Of a DNA stretch of 64,000 nucleotides, positions 57,489 through 64,000 are shown in pieces. Origin of the DNA: Clostridium sp. SM-530-WT-3G. Its GTDB lineage: Bacteria; Bacillota; Clostridia; Clostridiales; Clostridiaceae. The DNA lies in NCBI RefSeq assembly GCF_012843905.1, contig NZ_JABAGC010000011.1:17798-81797 (forward strand), read 5' to 3'. How positions within the stretch are numbered: the stretch's first letter is position 1; every line of letters starts with the position of its first letter. The notes under the pieces were generated by a model. The model was not told the origin of the DNA. It saw only the letters and a program-made list of their open reading frames with translations, and did no database searches. The translations under genes and the position numbers were made by a program.

Positions 57489-57500
57489 TGGTTAACCTCC

Positions 57501-58091
57501 TTAACTAAACAACACTCTTGCTACTTCTAGACTTAAATCATCCTTTAGTGAACTAACTAAAGCTTCAAAAGTATTATTTATTTCTATGCCATTTTGTTCT
57601 AAGATGAATCCACCTTTAAACTTGCCAGTTTCATCACTTAATTTTATATTGGCTTTATTTCCAAGTGCTGTATTAATTTCTGCAACAAACGCTTCATTAA
57701 TAGCTTTCTTTCCTACTTCATTTAATATAAGGTTTTGAGTTCCTTCTATATTACTATTTAAAATTACTTCTTTAATGAATCCTTTTAAATCATCAGCAGA
57801 ACAGTTTGAAAGTTCCTTAACGCTTGTTTCGAAAACTTCTTTAATTACTTTTTGTTTTGCTTCTAATTTTTCATTTCTAGCATGCAATTCTGCTCCTGAA
57901 ATGATTCTTTCTTTTCTAGATGCGGCTTCTCTTTCAGCTCTTTCTAATATAGTTTTTTCTTCTATATTAGCTTCTCCAACTTTTTTGCTAAGGATTTTAT
58001 TTCTTTCTTCCTCAGCATCATTTAAGATGACTGCCTTTTTATCTTCTGCATCTTTTAAGATTTTAGAAGTTAAATTATTTAAGTTAGACAT
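57501..58091 (-). CDS. V-type ATP synthase subunit E
   Basis: 196 residues from ATG 58091; a GTG nine bases earlier is an alternative. The N-terminal half is a charged coiled coil (ILKDAEDKKAVILNDAEEERNKIL), the C-terminal half a globular head-binding domain (KFKGGFILEQNGIEINNTFEALV). It pairs with subunit H/G to form the peripheral stalk. Confidence 0.93.
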   Translation of the reverse strand: MSNLNNLTSKILKDAEDKKAVILNDAEEERNKILSKKVGEANIEEKTILERAEREAASRKERIISGAELHARNEKLEAKQKVIKEVFETSVKELSNCSADDLKGFIKEVILNSNIEGTQNLILNEVGKKAINEAFVAEINTALGNKANIKLSDETGKFKGGFILEQNGIEINNTFEALVSSLKDDLSLEVARVLFS

Positions 58092-58140
58092 TCTCTTCAC
58101 ATCCTCATCTTAATACTACTTAACTATTTATAAATATTTA

Positions 58141-58647
<507 letters not shown>

Positions 58648-60606
58648 CTACTCTCTAGTTAAATTTATATATTCATTTTTTGTTTCAAATGGCTTAAATG
58701 CTTTTCCGCCACCTTCATAGAATTTTCCGAAATATTCAACATAAGTTAATCTTAATGTGTGAACATATCCACTTAATAATGATAATAATAAGTTTACTGT
58801 TTGGAAAATTACAAATATTAATGGACCTACTAAGAATGTTCCAATTGGTCCTGGCACCATTCCCATAATTAAGTTTACGGCACCTGCAATAGATCCTCCT
58901 GAAAGCCCTATAGCCATAAGTCTTGTATAAGAAACTAAATCTCCCACATAACTTGTAACACCATATAATTCATATAAACCTGAACCTATTTTACCACCAG
59001 CACTTGCTGCACTTCTTCCTTGAGTAAGTACAATAGCTACAGCTCCTAAAATAGATCCCCATTTTCCTATTGTTTCACATACTGGTATCTTAAGCATTAT
59101 ACCTGCTGCTAATAATCCAAGTGAAACTAACATAAGTAACCATGATCCTGAATCCATTAAGGCATCCTTTGGCTTTCCTAATTTAATTAGCACATATGCT
59201 TTTACACATAATGCAAATACAATTTGAATTGCACCAAAAGCTACAGATAATGCTAATATAGTCATTACATCACTTGATGTATCTAATAGTCTTGGAATTT
59301 TATCCTTAAATAAATCTCCAAAGAACGCACCATAAATTGCACCAAATACAATTGTTGGGTAGCTTAAGTAATGGAAAAATTTAACCATTCTCTTAGTGCC
59401 TGCGTCAAACTTAAAGAACTTAAGTGCAAATAATGTTCCTATTAACATAAGAAGTCCATATCCCATATCTGCTACCATCATTCCAAAGAAAATCAAATAG
59501 AATGGTGTAACGATTGGTGTTGGGTCAATCTCATTGTACTTTGGTAATGCGTACATTGATGTAACATCTTCAAATGCTGAATTTAAATCATTATTTTCTA
59601 ATGCTATTGGTACATCATCAATTTCTTCTTCTTTTACATCTTCGAAGTTTAAGTAATAATCTTTACCTAAAACTTCATCAGCAATTTTAGTTAATTTTTC
59701 ATTTTGCTTAACTGGTACCCATCCTTGGATTAATGATACCTTTTCCGTCTTTAAGAATTTAGTAGAAATGCTCTTTCTTGCAACTAAATTAGTAAAGTAC
59801 TCATAAGCTAATTGTAATTGTTTTTGTTCTTCTTCGAACCCTGCTAATTCTTCTTTAATAATGAACTTATTAGAATCAATATTAATTATTCTGTCATTAT
59901 AATTATGAATTAGCTTTAGAGGAGTATCCTTTTCCTCAGTTTTAAAAGGTGTAAATCCAAATCCTCTAAGTACCTCGCTTACGCTTTCAGTATTATCCTT
60001 ATTACATAATGCTAATACATAAGTATCGTGAGTATCCTTTGATATCACTTCAACGTAACAATCATTTAAGTCACTCATTAAAGCTTCTTCATATTGATTT
60101 GAAACGCTTCCTAAGAAATATGAAGTTTCTTTAAGGTCATCTAATGAACCTAAACTTGCATCAAAGTTTTCATAAGGACGTAAACTGTCTACTATTCCTT
60201 GTAACTTTGTTTTTTCATTTTCTAACTTAGCAATTTCTTCTTCTTTAGCTTTAACTTTGTCATAAATTTCTTCCCAATTGCCTTCTTGAACTCTCTTTGA
60301 TAATTCTTCTAAGCTTAGAGAAAGTTTTCCTTGACGCAAAGCCTTAAATGATGATTGCTTAGGCACATAGCTATTTAAAAATTGTAGGGCAAATTTAACC
60401 TTTGATAATTGCTCTTCCCACTTTGTTATATCAGAATCAACTACATCTTTAGTTAAATCTTTAAGAGTATCATTACTTTCTAAAAGATTTTCATCTTGAA
60501 GATCAATGAATTCAGCATTTGAAAAACCTTGTAATTTTTCAAGTAATGCTTCTTTTTCTGATTCAAAGGCTAACAAAGTGAACTTATTCATTTTAACTAT
60601 TGCCAT
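58648..60606 (-). CDS. V-type ATP synthase subunit I (subunit a)
   Basis: A 652-residue protein, cytoplasmic stalk-attachment half (about 1-350, coiled coil) then a membrane half of eight helices. The half-channel Arg is expected in SYTRLMAIGLSGGSIAGAVN. GMMVADMGYGLLM and YVHTLRLTYVEYFGKFYEGGG are conserved. Its start overlaps the end of subunit H by 14 bases. Confidence 0.96.
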   Translation of the reverse strand: MAIVKMNKFTLLAFESEKEALLEKLQGFSNAEFIDLQDENLLESNDTLKDLTKDVVDSDITKWEEQLSKVKFALQFLNSYVPKQSSFKALRQGKLSLSLEELSKRVQEGNWEEIYDKVKAKEEEIAKLENEKTKLQGIVDSLRPYENFDASLGSLDDLKETSYFLGSVSNQYEEALMSDLNDCYVEVISKDTHDTYVLALCNKDNTESVSEVLRGFGFTPFKTEEKDTPLKLIHNYNDRIINIDSNKFIIKEELAGFEEEQKQLQLAYEYFTNLVARKSISTKFLKTEKVSLIQGWVPVKQNEKLTKIADEVLGKDYYLNFEDVKEEEIDDVPIALENNDLNSAFEDVTSMYALPKYNEIDPTPIVTPFYLIFFGMMVADMGYGLLMLIGTLFALKFFKFDAGTKRMVKFFHYLSYPTIVFGAIYGAFFGDLFKDKIPRLLDTSSDVMTILALSVAFGAIQIVFALCVKAYVLIKLGKPKDALMDSGSWLLMLVSLGLLAAGIMLKIPVCETIGKWGSILGAVAIVLTQGRSAASAGGKIGSGLYELYGVTSYVGDLVSYTRLMAIGLSGGSIAGAVNLIMGMVPGPIGTFLVGPLIFVIFQTVNLLLSLLSGYVHTLRLTYVEYFGKFYEGGGKAFKPFETKNEYINLTRE

Positions 60607-60919
60607 GAATCTTCACTATCCTCTCAACCACTAATTTAACAGCATTAATCTTTTTATCTTCAGATATATTTAATATATCTGAAGCTTCCTGTCTGCCTTT
60701 TGCCAATATTGGTTCTGCTTCTTTATTCCCCATATCGACTGCTTTGCTAATAAGGTCATTAGCTTTTTCTTTTGCTTTTGCTATCACATCATCATATTGC
60801 TTTTGTGCTTCACTTTTAGCTTTTTGAACCATGTTCTTTGCTTCACTTGTAGCATTTCTCACAATTTCATCTGCTTTAGCTTCAGTTTGTTTAATCTCTT
60901 CGATTGCTTGTAATGCCAA
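60593..60919 (-). CDS. V-type ATP synthase subunit H (G-type stalk subunit)
   Basis: 108 residues, almost all coiled coil (ATSEAKNMVQKAKSEAQKQYDDVIAKAKEKA). First gene of the operon. TTG start with GGTGGTG at five bases. Forms the peripheral stalk with subunit E. Confidence 0.88.
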   Translation of the reverse strand: MALQAIEEIKQTEAKADEIVRNATSEAKNMVQKAKSEAQKQYDDVIAKAKEKANDLISKAVDMGNKEAEPILAKGRQEASDILNISEDKKINAVKLVVERIVKIHGNS

Positions 60920-60973
60920 AATATCACCACCTTTAATGCCTTCAATGTAAATAAAAAAAGAAAAATAATATAT

Positions 60974-60998
60974 ATTAATACTTTATATAGTATTAATT
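60974..60998 (-). other. Small dyad in the V-ATPase leader
   Basis: The arms ATTAATACT and AGTATTAAT surround a short AT loop in the untranslated leader, about 55 bases before the first start codon. It may be a leader hairpin or operator. Confidence 0.4.
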
Positions 60999-61014
60999 AC
61001 TTTGTACTTGTCTT

Positions 61015-61043
61015 ATTATACACTTTGTATGTATATATTTCAA
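61015..61043 (-). promoter_or_regulatory. Sigma-A promoter of the V-type ATPase operon
   Basis: On the minus strand, -35 TTGAAA (61038-61043), a 17-base spacer and a perfect -10 TATAAT (61015-61020). It predicts a leader of about 85-90 bases. Confidence 0.72.
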
Positions 61044-61133
61044 CAATTTCAACCAAAAAAACAATTAACAGATTTGTAATTTTGAATAAATAAAATTTCG
61101 CCTGCTTTTCACATTTTTATATTTTACAGCAGT

Positions 61134-62801
61134 TTATATTGCATATTTTATGTTTATATATTTACCATCATTATTAAATAGATAATAAAAATCACCTTCC
61201 ACAATTCTGTTATTCTTTGTATACTCATATAGATCAATATTGAACTTTTCTAAATAATATTCCTTAAATGAATACTCACTGCGATACTGATCTTTTATAG
61301 CCTTTTCTGTTTCTCTATCAATATTTGTTCTTAGAAAATCAGGAAGCCCTCTTTTTTTATTATATAATAAATAATTGAATTTAACTATTTCATTTATATA
61401 TTTATTACTTTCATTAAGTACTTCACTATTGAAATCTAAAAATACCTTATAATATTCTATGTTCCCTATGTTTTTATTAAAATATCCTTTATTTTCAAAA
61501 TAAGTACCTAACTCATAATAAAAATCAAATGGTTCACTGAACTTATCCTCAAAATATCGAATAATGTAATTGAATTTTTGCGAGTTATAATACTTATCGA
61601 CCATTTCTTCTACTTTCTTTAGTTTTAAAATATTTTGATATGTAATCTTGTCGGTTTTTAGTATTTCATACGGAGGATATGGCGAGTATTTCATTCCATA
61701 TTTATCTGCTTCCTCCCTCATTGAGGATCCTTTCAAAAGCTTTAAAAATCCAAGTTGAATTTCTTCTGGCCTTATACTGTATACATTATTAAAGGATATT
61801 TTAAATGATTCATAATCTTCTCCTGGAAGTCCTGCTATAAGATCTAAATGCTGCTTTATATTCTTTATAGACATCAATTCTTCAACTTTTTCTCTAATAT
61901 CACTAAAATTTACGAATCTATTTATATTTCTAAGTACATCATCATTTGTTGTTTGTACTCCAACTTCAAATTGAAATCTATTTTCTGGAGCATTTGATAA
62001 CAGTTTTATCTCTTCATCATTCAAAATATCCGCTGAAATTTCAAAATGAAAGTGTGTATCAGTATCAGCTTTTATTAAGAAATCCCATATTGCCATTGCA
62101 AATTTATGGTTACAATTGAATGTTCTATCTACAAATTTCACAAGTTTTACTTTCTTTTTTATAAAGTATTGAAGCTCATTTAACACTCTATCTATATCCA
62201 AAAATCTTACGCCATGACTTGTAGACGAAAGACAATATTTACAATTGAATGGACATCCTCTTGAAGCTTCATAATATACAATTTTATTATTCAAATTTTC
62301 ATCCTCTTCATAAGGAAACACAATTTCATCCATAGACATAAGCGGTCTCTTTTCATTAGTATACACTTGATTATCCTTTTTGTAATGAAGGCCACGTACC
62401 TCTTCTATTTTCATTTTACCAAGTTTATATGAAATAAAATCCCTATAAGTCTTTTCGCCTTCACCTTCTATTACATAGTCTCCCACATTTTCTTTTAGAT
62501 ATGTTCTTGAATCAAATGATACTTCCGGTCCCCCATATAATATTTCAATGTTAGAATCTACATTTTTTATTAAATTCGATAACCTAGATATCATTTCAAC
62601 ATTCCATATATAAGTTGAAAAAGCTACAACGTCTGGTTCTTCTCTAATTATTTCTTCAAGTATCCTTTCTTCTCTGTCATTTATGCTAAATTCTTTTATT
62701 TCAACACAGTAATCCATATCTTTAGTAAAACTCTTTAAATATCTTACTGCAAGGTTGCTGTGTATATACTTCGAGTTAACTGCTGTAAGTAACACCTTCA
62801 T
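61134..62801 (-). CDS. B12-binding-domain radical SAM protein (DUF4080 family)
   Basis: 555 residues. The N-terminal 130 residues are a cobalamin-binding-like Rossmann domain (MKVLLTAVNSKYIHSNLAVR; ILYGGPEVSFD). The radical SAM barrel has Cys183, Cys187 and Cys190 in SRGCPFNCKYCLSS for the [4Fe-4S] cluster, with DRTFN and HFEISAD later. The C-terminal region matches the DUF4080 extension. The gene starts within the 3' end of the upstream methyltransferase-like gene (26-base overlap), so the two are co-translated. Relatives modify tRNA or other substrates, but this family has no assigned substrate. Confidence 0.9.
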   Translation of the reverse strand: MKVLLTAVNSKYIHSNLAVRYLKSFTKDMDYCVEIKEFSINDREERILEEIIREEPDVVAFSTYIWNVEMISRLSNLIKNVDSNIEILYGGPEVSFDSRTYLKENVGDYVIEGEGEKTYRDFISYKLGKMKIEEVRGLHYKKDNQVYTNEKRPLMSMDEIVFPYEEDENLNNKIVYYEASRGCPFNCKYCLSSTSHGVRFLDIDRVLNELQYFIKKKVKLVKFVDRTFNCNHKFAMAIWDFLIKADTDTHFHFEISADILNDEEIKLLSNAPENRFQFEVGVQTTNDDVLRNINRFVNFSDIREKVEELMSIKNIKQHLDLIAGLPGEDYESFKISFNNVYSIRPEEIQLGFLKLLKGSSMREEADKYGMKYSPYPPYEILKTDKITYQNILKLKKVEEMVDKYYNSQKFNYIIRYFEDKFSEPFDFYYELGTYFENKGYFNKNIGNIEYYKVFLDFNSEVLNESNKYINEIVKFNYLLYNKKRGLPDFLRTNIDRETEKAIKDQYRSEYSFKEYYLEKFNIDLYEYTKNNRIVEGDFYYLFNNDGKYINIKYAI

Positions 62802-63330
62802 TTTTTGATATCTCCTCTTCTTTCACTTTCTCATTTAGCTTTTTTCCTTTTATAAAAAAAATATCTTCCCATGTTTTAGTTTCCTCTATCTTGAAATATT
62901 TTTCAAGAATTTTTTTTATTTCTTCTAGATTTGAACTGGATAGTAAATTAATATTTTTAAATGTAAATTCTTTAATACTATCTCTAGGCAATATTACTTT
63001 TATCTTATTGTTAAATATCTTCCCCCTTTCCTTGTTTATATCCCATATTAATATTTCCCCATCATCCTTTAGATATTCCAAAACATCCCTAATCACTTTC
63101 TCTCTTTCAATATTTGTCCAAAAATGATTTAGTTCAAAAAAGAAAGTACATGCATCATATTTTCTATCCTTTAATTCTATCTTACTATCATTGTCAATAT
63201 AATCAAGACTAAGCTCATCCTCTATATCTTTAGATAAATTATATATAACTCCAAGATTCTTTTCACCAACATCAAGTATATCACCCTTTAATTCTACATC
63301 CTCCATATTAATAACTAATGTTTTTCCCAT
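62776..63330 (-). CDS. Degenerate class I methyltransferase-like protein
   Basis: 184 residues, ATG with GGAGG. The order of predicted strands fits a class I SAM methyltransferase (GDILDVGEKNLGVIYNLSKD, then LDYIDND, DACTFFFELNHFW, and LKDDGEILIWDI). However, the glycine-rich SAM loop (normally DxGxGxG) reads D-V-G-E-K-N-L-G, so SAM binding may be altered. It overlaps the radical SAM gene by 26 bases and probably partners it. Confidence 0.7.
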   Translation of the reverse strand: MGKTLVINMEDVELKGDILDVGEKNLGVIYNLSKDIEDELSLDYIDNDSKIELKDRKYDACTFFFELNHFWTNIEREKVIRDVLEYLKDDGEILIWDINKERGKIFNNKIKVILPRDSIKEFTFKNINLLSSSNLEEIKKILEKYFKIEETKTWEDIFFIKGKKLNEKVKEEEISKNEGVTYSS

Positions 63331-63547
63331 CCTTAAGCCTCCAAAATATTATTTTATTATCTTCCAACTTAGTGTCCATACTTCTTAACTCATATGTTTC
63401 TATATTAAGTTTAAATGCAAATTACTACATTACACTTACCCTTTAATTATATTCCTTATTTTACCATTTCTTTTCATTTAATAAAATACCAATTAATTAT
63501 TCTCAAAAACAAGGGGCTGTATCAAAACAAGTTTGATACTAGCCGAT

Positions 63548-63583
63548 AAAAAAGAGAATTCATAAATTTGAATTCTCTTTTTT
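63548..63583. terminator. Insulating hairpin inside the IS left end
   Basis: The perfect arms AAAAAAGAGAATTC and GAATTCTCTTTTTT. Such hairpins stop read-through from flanking genes into the transposase. Confidence 0.75.
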
Positions 63584-63597
63584 GCGCATAATATTAA

Positions 63598-64000
63598 TAT
63601 GAAAAAAACAATATTATACCTATCCATCAGATAGGTTTCCCAATAAGTTTCGAAAATATTATACCTGATGATGATTCAGTAAGAATGCTTTATGATGTTA
63701 TGGAGGGATTATATTATACAGAATTAAACAAAACTTACTCTACTATTGGTATAAATCCAGAACTCTTACCTGAAACCATGTTTGCAATTATAGTCTATGG
63801 ATATATGGAAGGAATATATTCAAGCCGCGCTCTTGAAAAGGTATGTAAAAGAGATATAAATTTCAAATGGCTTTTACAAGGTCAAGAGCCACCAACACAC
63901 AATTCTATAGATAGATTTAGACATGAGCGATTAGCGCAATGTATAGAGAATTTGTTCAATCAATTTATAAAAAAGCTTAGAGAACTTGATGAAATACAAT
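63598..64000 (+). pseudogene. IS1182-type transposase, N-terminal part, start frame broken
   Basis: The frame encodes IPIHQIGFPISFENIIPDDD and then VYGYMEGIYSSRALEKVCKR and PPTHNSIDRFRHERL, typical of the N-terminal half of IS1182 transposases. The frame has no ATG at its head. The ATG at 63599 is out of frame because the following tract has seven A; eight A would join ATG-AAA-AAA-AAC to this frame. No ribosome site is obvious. The rest of the gene is outside the window. A slippage-controlled or dead transposase is possible. Confidence 0.78.

Larger units (their letters stand above)
63513..64000 (+). mobile_element. Left end of an IS1182-type insertion sequence (continues past the window)
   Basis: The end begins GGGGCTGTATCAAAAC, matching the GGGGCTGT start of IS1182-family ends. 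It holds a subterminal dyad with arms GTATCAAA/TTTGATAC (63519-63539), then a strong hairpin (63548-63583) and a transposase reading inward. The right end and target duplication lie outside the window. Confidence 0.8.

Noticed and set aside
61101..61131. Weak hairpin after the radical SAM gene (CTGCT/AGCAG arms)
   Set aside because: The stem is short with mismatches; it may end transcription but I cannot support it well.

Overview
The window reads as chromosomal DNA of a low-GC, spore-forming anaerobe close to Clostridium sensu stricto. Codons are strongly A/T-rich and ribosome sites are GGAGG or GAGGTG. The gene content also fits: a V/A-type ATPase, reverse rubrerythrin, MetH with a separate reactivation protein, HPr kinase, a Spo0E-like protein, a two-subunit-type pyruvate carboxylase fused into one chain, choline-binding-type wall repeats and a clostridial 6S RNA. 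I do not assign a species.

Layout. 1-9.6 kb: Na+ symporter, aldehyde dehydrogenase, a MATE pump divergent from an AraC regulator with operator-like repeats between them, a C26 amidotransferase and a FUSC membrane protein. 9.6-16.8 kb: a 3' remnant of hisS with its terminator, an MFS transporter, a hairpin-rich repeat, and a four-gene siderophore ABC operon. That operon is divergent from an AraC regulator frameshifted at an A10 tract, with a Fur-type box between them. 16.9-21.6 kb: a small chemotaxis-type protein, then an overlapping chemoreceptor/solute-binding-protein pair that is broken in both genes, then a CinA-type amidase. 21.7-28 kb: nitroreductase, small hypotheticals, an orphan ZnuA lipoprotein with a perfect palindrome in its leader, a 34-residue Cys/His protein, a PNPOx-like protein, and a BspA-like leucine-rich surface protein split by two in-frame TAA codons. 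28-46 kb: pyruvate carboxylase, small hypotheticals, a tandem HNH-like protein, a macrodomain protein, reverse rubrerythrin, a DUF5685-DnaJ pair, a pyruvate-kinase-like barrel, a PHP phosphoesterase, M18 aminopeptidase, HprK, a Spo0E-like protein, 6S RNA, DUF1292 and an ECF S-component. 46-52 kb: a choline-binding-type surface protein, a SAM-I riboswitch driving the split methionine synthase, and a TagO/WecA-type transferase. 52-61 kb: the nine-gene V-type ATPase operon H-I-K-E-C-F-A-B-D, with a strong promoter. 61-64 kb: a B12-binding radical SAM protein paired with a degenerate methyltransferase, then the left end of an IS1182-type element running off the window.

The most notable theme is gene decay concentrated in sensing, surface and uptake loci (10-27 kb), next to an intact housekeeping core. 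No CRISPR array, prophage, tRNA or rRNA was seen. The best candidates for something undescribed are the tandem HNH-like protein, the chemoreceptor-binding-protein pair, the Cys/His microprotein beside ZnuA, and the radical SAM/degenerate methyltransferase pair. None of these can be called a new system from sequence alone.
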